DNA of 64,000 nt from Robiginitomaculum sp. GTDB taxonomy: Bacteria > Pseudomonadota > Alphaproteobacteria > Caulobacterales > Maricaulaceae. The notes under the pieces are model-generated. The model saw only the letters and a list, made by a program, of their open reading frames with translations. It did not search any database and was not told the DNA's origin. Position numbers and translations under genes: made by a program. Every line of letters begins with the position of its first letter. Position 1 is the first letter of the stretch. Location: assembly GCA_030949705.1 (NCBI GenBank), contig JAUZSF010000026.1, positions 169,244 through 233,243 on the forward strand. Direction: 5' to 3'. Below are positions 26,604 through 36,042 of the stretch, in pieces.

Positions 26604-26813
26604 TTAGCCGCCGCGCATTTTGTTTTTTACATAAAACCCAACCAGAATGGCCAATATGGCAAAAGCCTGTATCCCGACGCGCCAGCGCATCAGGACATTG
26701 CTTTTGGCGTGGGCGCCTTCGCCACCCTTGGCCATAGTAATTACCCCATAAATGAGCACCAACACGACGGAAATCACCGCCAGACCAATGACAATATTGA
26801 TAAACATCAGCAT
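26604..26813 (-). CDS. HIG1-domain twin-transmembrane protein
   Basis: A 69-residue inner-membrane protein with two helices (about residues 4-27 and 45-62) joined by the short basic loop KGGEGAHAKSNVLMRWRVG. This matches the HIG1 (hypoxia-induced protein) family; the mitochondrial members assist respiratory supercomplexes. The bacterial role is not established. An AGAGAG tract lies about seven bases before the ATG at 26813. The order HIG1, cobalamin adenosyltransferase, etfB, etfA on one strand is conserved in many Alphaproteobacteria, from general knowledge. Confidence 0.85.
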   Translation of the reverse strand: MLMFINIVIGLAVISVVLVLIYGVITMAKGGEGAHAKSNVLMRWRVGIQAFAILAILVGFYVKNKMRGG

Positions 26814-26827
26814 GGCTATACTCTCTT

Positions 26828-27877
26828 CTAGCTGCGCCAGCGCAAGGTGGCAGGTTTAACCGGGTTTTCAAAGGGACGACCTTCGGCACAGGCCGCGGCC
26901 CACTCTTTCTTCAGTTTGAAATACCACATGGCCTGCACATCTGCATCATGAATCAGCATCAGTTTGGGATCAAAGCCTAAGCCTTTTTGCTGGGCCTGCA
27001 CCGCATCGCGGTCCTGGCCAGCAAAGGTGGTGATGGCGTTGCGTAACAAAAAATTGGGAATCAGGCTCAACAAAGGGTGGTTCCAGTAAAGCGCAATGGT
27101 GATCTGGGTCTTGTGCGCGTCCACCGGAGTCACCGCGGTAAACCCGGTGACCTGTCGGCCCCCCACCAGCACATATTCGGTGCGCAGACCCGGCAGTTCA
27201 AAACGAATTTCGGTTTCCGGCTTTGAACCCAGCAATTTATACAAGAATGAATTGGAGGAAGGCACATGAGGCAGCATGGAAAAGCCACGCGGGATCGGGC
27301 CAAAGCGCTTTTCCTTATTATGTACTGATTTCGCGGTACGCCACCACCACTGGCGATGAATATAGGCAATATGCGCCGGGTCCATCAGGCCGATGACCGC
27401 ATGATCCAGCGGACAATCAAAAGTCATGGACACATGCAGGCCCGGTGCGGTTTCGCCCACATGATCCAGGCGCGGCGCGGGCAATAGAGGCGCGGCGGTC
27501 TCGTCTTCGCCAAAATAAATCCAGATCAACCCCTGAGCCTCATCCGCCGGAAAAGCTCTGGTGCGGATTTTACCAAGGTCCATGGCCTGTTTTTGTGTAT
27601 CGGTAAGTGAAGGGATCGCCTTGCAGACCCCGTCCACGCCAAAGCGCCAGCCATGATAGGGGCATTCAATGCGGGTCTGCCCGTCTGTGTTGGTGACCTG
27701 CCGGCCCTGGGATAAGGGCATGGCCCGGTGTGGACAGATATCGCGCAGGGCAAACACCCGGCCGGCCTCATCGCGGCCTATCAGCACCGGCTGACCCGCA
27801 ATTTGCACAGAGATTGGCGCGCCGGTTTTTACCTGCGAAGAGAGCGCGCCAAAATACCAAAGGTCCATCAAAAACAT
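26828..27877 (-). CDS. Rieske [2Fe-2S] oxygenase, large subunit type
   Basis: A 349-residue Rieske non-haem iron oxygenase of the VanA/phthalate type. The Rieske centre is CPHRAMPLSQG ... CPYHGW (C-x-H-x17-C-x2-H). The mononuclear iron site is in the DHAVIGLMDPAHIAYIH region with two histidines and an Asp expected in the catalytic domain. It would hydroxylate or demethylate an aromatic or related substrate with electrons from a separate reductase, which is not encoded nearby. The substrate is unknown. AAGGG lies a few bases before the start codon at 27877. It is 14 bases upstream of the HIG1 gene on the same strand. Confidence 0.87.
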   Translation of the reverse strand: MFLMDLWYFGALSSQVKTGAPISVQIAGQPVLIGRDEAGRVFALRDICPHRAMPLSQGRQVTNTDGQTRIECPYHGWRFGVDGVCKAIPSLTDTQKQAMDLGKIRTRAFPADEAQGLIWIYFGEDETAAPLLPAPRLDHVGETAPGLHVSMTFDCPLDHAVIGLMDPAHIAYIHRQWWWRTAKSVHNKEKRFGPIPRGFSMLPHVPSSNSFLYKLLGSKPETEIRFELPGLRTEYVLVGGRQVTGFTAVTPVDAHKTQITIALYWNHPLLSLIPNFLLRNAITTFAGQDRDAVQAQQKGLGFDPKLMLIHDADVQAMWYFKLKKEWAAACAEGRPFENPVKPATLRWRS

Positions 27878-27991
27878 GCCGCCCTTCTAGCGCGCCATAA
27901 CCATAAAGAAAAGCAAAGAGCGCGCGACGCTTGCAATGGGGCGCCTTTCGCGCTAGCCGCAACGCTACTGGTTTATAAAGGGGAGATGATC

Positions 27992-29062
27992 ATGGGACGA
28001 TTAACGCAATTGATTATCACAGCCGTGATTGTGCTGGCCGTCGGGGTGTCTTATTTCTGGTGGACCACCCTGAAATGGACCGGCGAGATGACCAGTCTGC
28101 GCCCGCATTTCAACGGCCAGTGCCAAAGCGTTGAAGGCATTGTCGGGGCCGAAGATATTGTCATCGATCGTGAACAGGCGCTGGCCTATATCTCCAGCCA
28201 TGACCGGCGAAACCCCGAAACCCATGGTGCCATCTGGGTAATGGCGCTGGGCGATCCACAAAGCGCCCACAAAATGAAAATAACCGGCTATGATGCGGAC
28301 CTTTTCGCCCCCCATGGCATTGATTTATGGATTGGCAAGGACGGTGTGCGCCGTCTGTTTGTGATCGAACATGGCGATTGGTCGCAAAGCCGGATCATTA
28401 TTTTTCGGATTGAAAACGGCGTTCTGGTTTTTGACCATGCGGTTACCGATCCCCTGATCCAGCGGCCAAACGATGTGGCCGCCGCCGGTGAAAACGCATT
28501 TTATACCAGCAATGATCTGGGCGTACCCTATGGGGACAAGCGGGAATTGCTTGAAGTTCTCCTGCGCCAGCAAAAAGGCAATCTGGTCTATTTTGACGGA
28601 CAGAAAGCCCAGATGGCGGCAGATCATATTGGCTATGCCAATGGTGTCGCTCTCAGCCATGACGGCTCAAAGCTTTACCTTGGGGCCATAATTGATCAAT
28701 CCGTGCGCTTTTATGACCGCGACCTGAAAACCGGGGCGCTGACTTTGCGCGATAAGATCAATTTACATACAGGTGTCGATAACATTGATGTGGATGAGGA
28801 CGGCGTTTTGTGGGTGGCTGGTCATCCCAAATTGCTGACCTTTTCCAAACATGCCAAAGACGGGGCCAAACGCAGCCCGTCGCAAATCATAAAAATTGAT
28901 CCCCGAGACAAGACCATACGCGAGATTTATCTTTCCCTTGGTGATCCGCTTTCCGGGGCCTCTGTGGGCGCTCATGCTGGCCATATGCTTTTGATGGGCG
29001 GTGTGTTTGATCCACGGGTGCTGGTTTGCCGTTTAGGGTCTGAACCCGCCTCTTCAGAATAA
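27992..29062 (+). CDS. Paraoxonase/arylesterase-like beta-propeller protein
   Basis: A 356-residue protein with an N-terminal membrane anchor (about residues 7-27) and a six-bladed beta-propeller of the PON/SMP-30 type. Calcium-site marks are the GAEDIVID, PNDVAAAGENAFYTSND and VDNIDVDEDGVLWVAGHPK segments, in the paraoxonase pattern. It would hydrolyse lactones or aryl esters on the periplasmic face, but the activity is inferred. AAAGGGGAG ends six bases before the ATG at 27992, which decides against the ATG two codons earlier. It is 17 bases upstream of the adenosine kinase gene and divergent from the Rieske gene. Confidence 0.85.
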   Translation: MGRLTQLIITAVIVLAVGVSYFWWTTLKWTGEMTSLRPHFNGQCQSVEGIVGAEDIVIDREQALAYISSHDRRNPETHGAIWVMALGDPQSAHKMKITGYDADLFAPHGIDLWIGKDGVRRLFVIEHGDWSQSRIIIFRIENGVLVFDHAVTDPLIQRPNDVAAAGENAFYTSNDLGVPYGDKRELLEVLLRQQKGNLVYFDGQKAQMAADHIGYANGVALSHDGSKLYLGAIIDQSVRFYDRDLKTGALTLRDKINLHTGVDNIDVDEDGVLWVAGHPKLLTFSKHAKDGAKRSPSQIIKIDPRDKTIREIYLSLGDPLSGASVGAHAGHMLLMGGVFDPRVLVCRLGSEPASSE

Positions 29063-29079
29063 TTTTAAAGGAAAAGAAT

Positions 29080-30078
29080 ATGGCCAATCCGGCAAAGTAT
29101 GACGTTTTAGGGATCGGCAATGCCATTGTGGATGTGATTGCCCCCGTGGAAGATGCCTTTTTGGCGGAACAGACCATTACCAAGGCCTCGATGACGCTGA
29201 TCGACGAGGATCGGGCACAAAGCCTTTATGACGCCTTTCCCCCGGCCAGTGAAACCTCAGGCGGATCGGCGGCAAATACCATTGCCGGCCTGGCCAGCCT
29301 GGGCGCGCGTACGGCCTATTTTGGCAAGGTGGCCGATGACACCCTGGGCAAAACCTTTTCCCATGACTTGCGTGCCACGGGAGCCCGTTTTGAGACAAGT
29401 CCCCTTATTGACGGACCCGGCACCGCCCGATGCCTGATTGCGGTTACCCCGGATGCGCAACGATCCATGTCCACCTATCTGGGGGCGTCATCGCTGTTTG
29501 GCATTGGTGATCTGGACGAAGCCGTCATACAGGATGCCGCCATCACCTATATGGAAGGCTATTTGTTTGACAAGGATGAAGCCAAAGAGGCGTTTATCCA
29601 CGCCGCCGAAATTGCCGCCGCGGCAGGACGCAAAACGGCCCTGACTCTATCGGACCTTTTTTGCGTGGATCGACACAGATCATCGTTTTTACACCTGGTG
29701 CGCGGTCATATTGATATTTTGTTTGCCAATGAGGCTGAATTGCTGGCGCTTTATGAAACCGATGATTTTGATCATGCCCTGGATCAGGTACGCCGCGACT
29801 GTGCCTTTGCCGCGGTCACGCGCAGCGAAAAAGGATCGGTATTGATCAGCGCCGATGAAACCGCCCTTATCAAGGCCGAACCTATTGAAAAGATTGTTGA
29901 TACCACCGGTGCGGGTGATCTTTATGCCGCCGGGGTTCTGTATGGCCTGTCCCGCAGTTTGCCCCTGGCAGAGTGTGGCCGTCTTGGCTCAGTAGCGGCG
30001 GCTGAAATTATATCCCATTACGGCGCCCGGGCACGAAAAAATCTGCAACACTTGTGTGGACTTTCTGATCACGGTTAA
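29080..30078 (+). CDS. PfkB-family sugar/nucleoside kinase, adenosine kinase-like
   Basis: A 332-residue ribokinase-fold kinase. The N-terminal GIGNAIVDVIAPV and the GGSAANTIAGLASLGART substrate loop match adenosine kinase-like PfkB proteins. The C-terminal anion hole and catalytic aspartate are in DTTGAGDLYAAGVLYGL. It probably phosphorylates adenosine or another nucleoside for purine salvage; with S-adenosylhomocysteine hydrolase (59.6 kb) it would recycle adenosine from the methylation cycle. Substrate specificity is an inference. RBS AAAGGAAAAG lies before the ATG. Confidence 0.9.
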   Translation: MANPAKYDVLGIGNAIVDVIAPVEDAFLAEQTITKASMTLIDEDRAQSLYDAFPPASETSGGSAANTIAGLASLGARTAYFGKVADDTLGKTFSHDLRATGARFETSPLIDGPGTARCLIAVTPDAQRSMSTYLGASSLFGIGDLDEAVIQDAAITYMEGYLFDKDEAKEAFIHAAEIAAAAGRKTALTLSDLFCVDRHRSSFLHLVRGHIDILFANEAELLALYETDDFDHALDQVRRDCAFAAVTRSEKGSVLISADETALIKAEPIEKIVDTTGAGDLYAAGVLYGLSRSLPLAECGRLGSVAAAEIISHYGARARKNLQHLCGLSDHG

Positions 30079-30140
30079 CACCCCGGAAACGGCTTTGTTG
30101 ATATTGCATTAGGGTTAAGACCATAACCCGAGGCCGTTTA

Positions 30141-32228
30141 GTGAATCGTACCCGTCGCATTTGTTCCAGCCTGGTTTTCAAGGCATTACTGCTCATTGGC
30201 CTGGCGGCACTTTTGGCATCTATCGTGGTGGTGGTGCTGAGTGCGGTTCTGGAACGTTATGACCGCAATGCCCATGCCCAGGCCCAGGGACTGGCCCTGG
30301 CCAATGCCAGTGCGGCGGCCCTGACCCCGGCGCTGTTGTCCAAAGACGATGCGGTGGTTGAACAAACCCGGCAACGCCTGACCGAACAAACCGGCGTATT
30401 GAACCTTCGTATCCTTAATCCGGACGGGCGGATCCTTTTTCCAAAAACGAAAAGCCAAAGCCGCTACAAAGACACAAGTTTTACCCGGGCCGTGCGAACC
30501 GGCCATGCCAGTATTCAGGTGCGGGGCGGGGTGCTTCATAGCTCCGTGCCCCTGTTTGAAGATGGTCATCTGAGCGCGGTTATTCATCATGCCTATGATC
30601 TGACGCTCAACCAGGCCAGCCTGTTGGCCTTGATCATCAAAAACACCTGGCGGGGTTTGATCCTGTTGGGGGTGGCAGTGCCAGGAGGGTTGCTGGTTTT
30701 CATTCGCCTGATGTCGCCACTGGCGGCGTTGAACCGGGCCGCCGCGCAAGCGGCCGCCGGTGATCTGAGTGTGCGTCTGGAAATTACCAATAATGATGAA
30801 TTGGGCGAGCTGTCCTCCAACTTCAACACCATGCTGGAACGCTTAAAATCCAATTTTGACCGCACTCGCTGGCTGGCTTATGGCGATAGTCTGACCCGGC
30901 TGGCCAATAAAACCGCCTTTAACGAACAATTGCAGAAATATGTCCGGCTGGATCGTCCTCCCGGGGCTTTGTTGTTGATCGATCTGGATGGTTTCAAACG
31001 CTTTAATGATGCCTATGGTCAAGAGGAGGGCGACCGCATCCTGACCATTATTGCCCAGCGGTTGCGCAAGGTACTGGCGGCCTATGCCCCCAAATTTGCG
31101 GCGGCCGCCGGCAAGGCGCGCCCTTTATTGGCACGACTTTCCGGTGATGAATTTGGTATTTTGATCCCGGGCGCCCGTTCGGCCCCGGAGATTCAAAGCA
31201 TGGCCAATGCCATTCTGGATGAAATTGCTGCGCCGATTGATCTGTCTGGTCACAACGCCTGTCTGTCAGCACGCATTGGCATTGCGCTATACCCCCATGA
31301 TGCGGGGGACGCACGCAACCTTTTGACCAGCGTGAACTTTGCCATTGATGAGGCCAAGAAAAACGGCGGGGGTACCTGGTGCTTTTTCGAACCCTCTATG
31401 TCGCAAAAGGCCATTCGTCGCATGACCCTGCAAAACGAGCTGCGCCGGGCCATGCGGGAAAACGAATTTGTGGTGCATTATCAGCCCAAGATTGATGTCC
31501 GCGAGGGTACCATTGCGGGCTGCGAGGCGCTGGTACGCTGGCAACAGCCTTCGGGCAAGCTGGTGGGACCGGGCGAATTTATCGAGGCTGCCGAAGAGTC
31601 CGGCCTGATCCGGGAAATTGGTGATTTTGTACTCGAAGAGAGCTGCCAGGCCGCAGCGCGCTGGGCCAAGGAAGGTTATAATTGCGGTGTGGCGGTAAAT
31701 GTGTCGGCACTGCAATTTGCCAGCAATGACTTTACCCAAGCGGTGTTCAGTGCATTGGACAAGGCGGATTTGCCTCCTGCCAAACTGGAGCTGGAGCTGA
31801 CCGAAAGCGTGGCCATGACCAATCCGGAACGTATGTTGGAACAGATCGGCCCCTTGCGGGAAAAAGGCGTGCGCTTTGCCATTGATGACTTTGGGACCGG
31901 CCATTCCAGTCTGGCCTATCTGACCCGTCTGCCTTTCGATGTCTTCAAGATCGACCAGTCCTTTGTACAATCCATGACCGAGGACAAGCATGCCCGGGTG
32001 ATTGTCCAGACCGTGTTGGCCATGGCCGAAAGCCTGGGCTATCGCACCGTGGCCGAAGGGGTGGAAACCCGCGAGCACTTTGCCTTTCTGCAATTACATT
32101 GCTGTGATTATGTACAGGGTTATTATTTTGCCAAACCCATGGTCGAGGCCGATCTGGTGAGCATGCTGGCCGCTGAAAAAGAGAACCTGACACGCGCTGA
32201 ATTACCAAGCTTTGCCGAGGCCATATAA
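30141..32228 (+). CDS. Diguanylate cyclase/phosphodiesterase with HAMP (GGDEF-EAL)
   Basis: A 695-residue inner-membrane c-di-GMP enzyme. Residues about 13-36 are the first helix, about 37-168 a periplasmic sensor, about 170-190 the second helix, about 190-240 HAMP, about 245-425 GGDEF and about 440-690 EAL. The cyclase motif reads SGDEF (334-338), a variant usually still active. No RxxD inhibitory site is seen just before it. The EAL half has CEALVRW (462-464), ELTES, DDFGTGHSSLAYL and KIDQSFV, so the phosphodiesterase looks intact. The start is a GTG preceded by GAGG. Net direction of activity cannot be told from sequence; a role in motility or attachment is likely, given motA and polysaccharide genes nearby. 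Confidence 0.92.
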   Translation: MNRTRRICSSLVFKALLLIGLAALLASIVVVVLSAVLERYDRNAHAQAQGLALANASAAALTPALLSKDDAVVEQTRQRLTEQTGVLNLRILNPDGRILFPKTKSQSRYKDTSFTRAVRTGHASIQVRGGVLHSSVPLFEDGHLSAVIHHAYDLTLNQASLLALIIKNTWRGLILLGVAVPGGLLVFIRLMSPLAALNRAAAQAAAGDLSVRLEITNNDELGELSSNFNTMLERLKSNFDRTRWLAYGDSLTRLANKTAFNEQLQKYVRLDRPPGALLLIDLDGFKRFNDAYGQEEGDRILTIIAQRLRKVLAAYAPKFAAAAGKARPLLARLSGDEFGILIPGARSAPEIQSMANAILDEIAAPIDLSGHNACLSARIGIALYPHDAGDARNLLTSVNFAIDEAKKNGGGTWCFFEPSMSQKAIRRMTLQNELRRAMRENEFVVHYQPKIDVREGTIAGCEALVRWQQPSGKLVGPGEFIEAAEESGLIREIGDFVLEESCQAAARWAKEGYNCGVAVNVSALQFASNDFTQAVFSALDKADLPPAKLELELTESVAMTNPERMLEQIGPLREKGVRFAIDDFGTGHSSLAYLTRLPFDVFKIDQSFVQSMTEDKHARVIVQTVLAMAESLGYRTVAEGVETREHFAFLQLHCCDYVQGYYFAKPMVEADLVSMLAAEKENLTRAELPSFAEAI

Positions 32229-32307
32229 GCAAAGGGCCTGAAAAGCACCCTTGAACCATTGCGGATAAAGGGCCATATGGTCGACACAACATCTTGTGAG
32301 GTTGCTT

Positions 32308-32877
32308 GTGAATACCAGTGCAGAGAAAACCACCTTTCCCGGTTGGCGTGGCACCACCATTTTGGCGGTGCGCAAAAACGGCAAAACCGTCATTGCCGGC
32401 GATGGCCAGGTCTCTATCGGTCAAACCATTATGAAGGGCAATGCCCAAAAGGTACGCCCCCTTGGCACGTCAGGGGTGGTTGCGGGCTTTGCCGGCTCCA
32501 CTGCTGATGCCCTGGCCCTGTTTGAACGCCTGGAGGCCAAGCTGGAACAATATCCCTCGCAATTGGCGCGGGCCTGTGTCGAACTGGCCAAGGATTGGCG
32601 CACCGACCGGTTTTTGCGCCGTCTGGAGGCCATGCTGATTGTTGCCGACGCCAGGTCCTTTTATCTGCTGACCGGGGCCGGCGATGTGTTGGAGCCGGAA
32701 AATGATATTGCCGCCATTGGTTCGGGGGGCAATTATGCCCTGAGTGCAGCCATGGCCCTTTACACCTATGAAGACGATGCCGAAACCATTGCCCGGCGCG
32801 CCATGGATATTGCCGCCGATATTTGCGTATATACCAATCGTAATCTGACCGTAGAAGTTCTGTCCCAGACGGATTAA
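32308..32877 (+). CDS. hslV: ATP-dependent protease subunit HslV
   Basis: A 189-residue proteasome-like peptidase of the HslUV (ClpYQ) complex in the cytosol. The catalytic threonine is the first T of GTTILAV, exposed after removal of about 15 residues. [20 protein letters not shown] and [11 protein letters not shown] are family signatures. The GTG at 32308 was chosen because GAGG sits about six bases before it and the leader then has the usual length; an in-frame GTG twelve bases upstream is possible. hslU follows after 12 bases. Confidence 0.96.
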   Translation: MNTSAEKTTFPGWRGTTILAVRKNGKTVIAGDGQVSIGQTIMKGNAQKVRPLGTSGVVAGFAGSTADALALFERLEAKLEQYPSQLARACVELAKDWRTDRFLRRLEAMLIVADARSFYLLTGAGDVLEPENDIAAIGSGGNYALSAAMALYTYEDDAETIARRAMDIAADICVYTNRNLTVEVLSQTD

Positions 32878-32889
32878 ATCAGAAATCCC

Positions 32890-34198
32890 ATGACCGAGTT
32901 TACCCCCCGGCAAATCGTTGCCGAACTAGACCGACATATTGTTGCCCAAAGCGGTGCCAAGCGCGCCGTGGCCGTGGCCTTGCGCAATCGTTGGCGTCGT
33001 CGCCGCGTTGCCGATCATTTAAAGGCCGAAATCACCCCCAAGAATATTTTGATGATTGGTCCCACCGGCGTTGGTAAAACCGAGATTGCCCGCCGTCTGG
33101 CCAAATTGGCCGGAGCGCCGTTTATCAAGATCGAAGCCACCAAGTTTACCGAAGTTGGTTATGTGGGCCGCGATGTGGAACAGATTGTCCGCGATCTGGT
33201 TGAAATGGCGCTGATCATGGTGCGCGAAGACAAACGCGCCGCCGTGCGCGCTCGGGCCGAGGCTGCCGCCGAAGAGCGTGTTCTGGATGCTTTGGTGGGC
33301 GAAAACGCCAGCGTCGCCACGCGCGAATCCTTTCGTACCCGTCTGCGCGCCGGCGATGTGGACGATAAGGAAGTGGATATTGATCTTCCCGACAACACAT
33401 CGCCGTTTCAGGCCTTTGAAATACCAGGCATGCCCGGTGGCAGTATGGGCATGCTGGATCTGGGTGAAATGCTGGGCAAGGGTTTGGGCGCCAAAACCAA
33501 AACCCGCCGTCTGCGTGTTAAAGATGCCTATGCGCCTTTGGTCGAGGAAGAATGTGACCGCCTGTTGGATGAAACCCAGATTACCGCCGAAGCCATTGCC
33601 GCCGTTGAAAATGACGGCATCGTCTTTCTGGACGAGATCGACAAAATTACCGCCCGGTCCGAACGCCAGGGCGGCGATGTTTCCCGCGAGGGGGGTTCAG
33701 CGTGACCTGTTGCCCCTGATCGAAGGCACCACGGTGACCACCAAACACGGCCCGGTAAAAACAGACCATATTTTGTTTATTGCTTCGGGGGCTTTTCATG
33801 TGGCCAAGCCATCCGACATGTTGCCCGAACTACAGGGTCGCTTGCCTATCCGGGTCGAACTGCGCGCCCTGACCCGTGAAGATTTCGCCCGCATACTGAC
33901 CGAGCCAGAAGCCTCCTTGATCTCGCAATATATTGCCTTGATGGAAACCGAAGGCGTGACGCTGGACTTCAAGGACGAAGCCATTGAGGCGATTGCCGAT
34001 ATCTCTGCCTCGGTAAATGCCAGTGTTGAAAACATTGGTGCCCGGCGGTTGCAAACGGTGATGGAAAAACTGCTCGAAGAGATCAGCTTTACCGCCTCGG
34101 AAAATCAGGGAAAAACCATTGCCATAGACAAGGGCTATGTGATGGAACGGCTGGAATCGCTCTCACGTAATACCGATCTTTCCAAATTTATCCTGTAA
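32890..34198 (+). CDS. hslU: ATP-dependent protease ATPase subunit HslU, frameshifted
   Basis: The AAA+ unfoldase that feeds HslV. The Walker A motif [10 protein letters not shown] and the signature [13 protein letters not shown] lie in the first frame, along with the Walker [11 protein letters not shown]. The frame ends at 33705 with an abnormal tail after SREGG. The next frame resumes [32 protein letters not shown] (sensor region) and ends LSKFIL at 34198. Removing one G from the six-G run at 33690-33695 joins them (SREGVQRD) and gives 435 residues, the normal size. As hslV and both halves of hslU are otherwise conserved, sequence error is likely. Confidence 0.93.
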
Positions 34199-34747
34199 TT
34201 ACGGCGTTTTACGCAAAAATATGTACCAGGCCCCCTTGCCGCCATGGCGCGTATGGGCCGGGGCATAGCCTGAAACCAGGGTGCGAAACACCCCCTCGCC
34301 CATCCAGTTGGGCAGGCCGGTACGCAACACTCCCTCATCGCGGATCCCCCGCCCAGTAATCACCAGCACACAGCGTATGTGCTCATAGGCGCATTCTTCC
34401 AAACGGCGCAGCAGATAGGCGCGAGCCTCGTCATGGCGCTTGCCGTGCAGATCAATGCGGGCCTGGGCCTGCACCTGACCACGACGCACCTTTTTGTGGG
34501 AAGAGCGATCTTCGGGCGGCGCCGGAGATTTTATTGCTGATGTGTGCCGGGGCCGCGCCATCACGGGCCGGTCTATAAAATCACGAGGTCGAAGCGCCGG
34601 TGCCGCCCTTTGGTACCTTACCGGGCCTGCGGTTTTATGCGCCGGACCCGATGGTTTTCGGCGCGCCAGAGGCGAAACGCTGGCCTTCACCTGCTCCCAC
34701 AGGAATTGCCCCGTTTCATCTTCGTCATCATCGGGGCGGCGGCTCAC
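34199..34747 (-). CDS. Smr/MutS2-type domain protein
   Basis: A 182-residue protein. The N-terminal half is polar and low-complexity. The C-terminal half is an Smr domain: IDLHGKRHDEARAYLLRRL (DxH motif), VLVITGRG and the GGKGAWYIFLRK end. Smr domains are putative nucleases, often acting on DNA junctions or RNA; stand-alone bacterial versions have been linked to ribosome-collision rescue in some species. The function here is not known. The stop of mltA and this start overlap (ATGA), so it is in the Tim44-like/mltA operon. It meets hslU head-on with no gap. Confidence 0.9.
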   Translation of the reverse strand: MSRRPDDDEDETGQFLWEQVKASVSPLARRKPSGPAHKTAGPVRYQRAAPALRPRDFIDRPVMARPRHTSAIKSPAPPEDRSSHKKVRRGQVQAQARIDLHGKRHDEARAYLLRRLEECAYEHIRCVLVITGRGIRDEGVLRTGLPNWMGEGVFRTLVSGYAPAHTRHGGKGAWYIFLRKTP

Positions 34748-36042
34748 GTTTTTGGCCCCATGGCCTCGCTAGCCTTTGTGCGTGGCACCAAAACCCACCA
34801 ATGCGCCGCGTGTTTGACAATCCCGGCCAGACGCCCGGCCTTGGCCCCCGAGCCCAGAAAAAGATCCCCACGCATGGGCCCATTAATGGCCCCGCCTGTG
34901 TCCTGGGCAATGGCCAAAAAGCGGGTTTCCTGACCCTTCCAGTCCCGATCATTTTGCGGCAGACGGGTTGCCACCCAAATGGGTGTCCCCAATGGATAAA
35001 ACCCCGGATCCACCGCCAGGGATGCCCCGGCGGTCAAGGGGGCGCCCTGGGTGCCGATGGGTCCCAGACTTGTGTCCAGCACAGGCTTGGCCTTGAAAAA
35101 CACATAGCGGGCATTACGGTTCATCAGGGCGCTGGTTTTTTCAGGGCCTGCGGCGGCCATCCACTTTTCAATGCCTCCCTTGGACGCTTTGCCCGGGTCC
35201 AACTCGCCCTCTTTGATCAGGATACGCCCGATTGAGGTATAGGCATGGCCATTATGGCCGGCAAAGGCCGCCCGCATGATGCGGCCATCCTTGAAATGCA
35301 GCCGTCCTGACCCCTGAACCTGTAAAAAGAAAACGTCCGCCGGCGATCCCCAGGCCAGGGCCTTGCCGCCCTTCTTTTTGATTTCACCTCGGGTGTAATA
35401 CGGAACCAGCGAGCCTTCATCCACCCGGCCCATCAGCTTGCGGCCGCGAAAGCCGGTGGCTGCAAACTTTTTCGGATCCACCGTAACCAGATCTTCAGGA
35501 CGGGAAAAAATGGGTTCGTCATAGCCCGGGGCCGGTTCAGCACGCACCTCCAGCTCTGGTTCATAATAAGCAGTCAGCAAACCCTCGCCGCCTTTTGGGC
35601 GAACGGTTTCCTGTGGTACAAAATAAGTTTCAAAAAAGGTCCGGGCTGCCTCTGCACGGTTATCAACCTGACGGGCCGCTTCGCAGGCGGGCTTCCAGGC
35701 CAGCGCCTCCTTGTCATTTTTGGCCCAACCTTTGGCAAAAACAACACAAGAGCGCACAAACGCCCCCAAAGCGGCACGTTGGTCCCCTTCCTGCCAGCCG
35801 GGAAGGTCTTTAAAATCCAAGATAGCCGACGGCAAAGCCGGCATTTGGTCAGAACCGGTCTCTGCCTTTGCCTGGGACGGTGTTTTTTCTTGGGCGTTCG
35901 GCAAGACCGGGGTTTCCACAGGTGGTGTGACCGGAACCGCACGTTGCGGTTCGGTGATGGGCGGCGTGGCGGTGCTGGCGCACCCTATCAGCACGACACA
36001 CAGGGCCGAGGATAACCATGGCTTGAGCATGGAGCGTCTCAT
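34744..36042 (-). CDS. mltA: Membrane-bound lytic murein transglycosylase A
   Basis: A 432-residue outer-membrane-type lipoprotein that cleaves peptidoglycan with 1,6-anhydro product formation. The lipobox is VLIGC. A proline-rich linker follows, then the MltA domain (GGEGLLTAYYEPELE; FFLQVQGSGRL) and the 3D domain (AQDTGGAINGPMRGDLFLGSG with the catalytic aspartate). Start at 36042 overlaps the end of the Tim44-like gene. It is the middle gene of Tim44-like, mltA and smr, an arrangement conserved near the alphaproteobacterial origin. Confidence 0.95.
   Translation of the reverse strand: MRRSMLKPWLSSALCVVLIGCASTATPPITEPQRAVPVTPPVETPVLPNAQEKTPSQAKAETGSDQMPALPSAILDFKDLPGWQEGDQRAALGAFVRSCVVFAKGWAKNDKEALAWKPACEAARQVDNRAEAARTFFETYFVPQETVRPKGGEGLLTAYYEPELEVRAEPAPGYDEPIFSRPEDLVTVDPKKFAATGFRGRKLMGRVDEGSLVPYYTRGEIKKKGGKALAWGSPADVFFLQVQGSGRLHFKDGRIMRAAFAGHNGHAYTSIGRILIKEGELDPGKASKGGIEKWMAAAGPEKTSALMNRNARYVFFKAKPVLDTSLGPIGTQGAPLTAGASLAVDPGFYPLGTPIWVATRLPQNDRDWKGQETRFLAIAQDTGGAINGPMRGDLFLGSGAKAGRLAGIVKHAAHWWVLVPRTKASEAMGPKT

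Noticed and set aside
32890-34198. Programmed frameshifting in hslU
   Set aside because: No slippery heptamer with downstream structure is seen, and similar run-length breaks occur in unrelated genes here; error is simpler.
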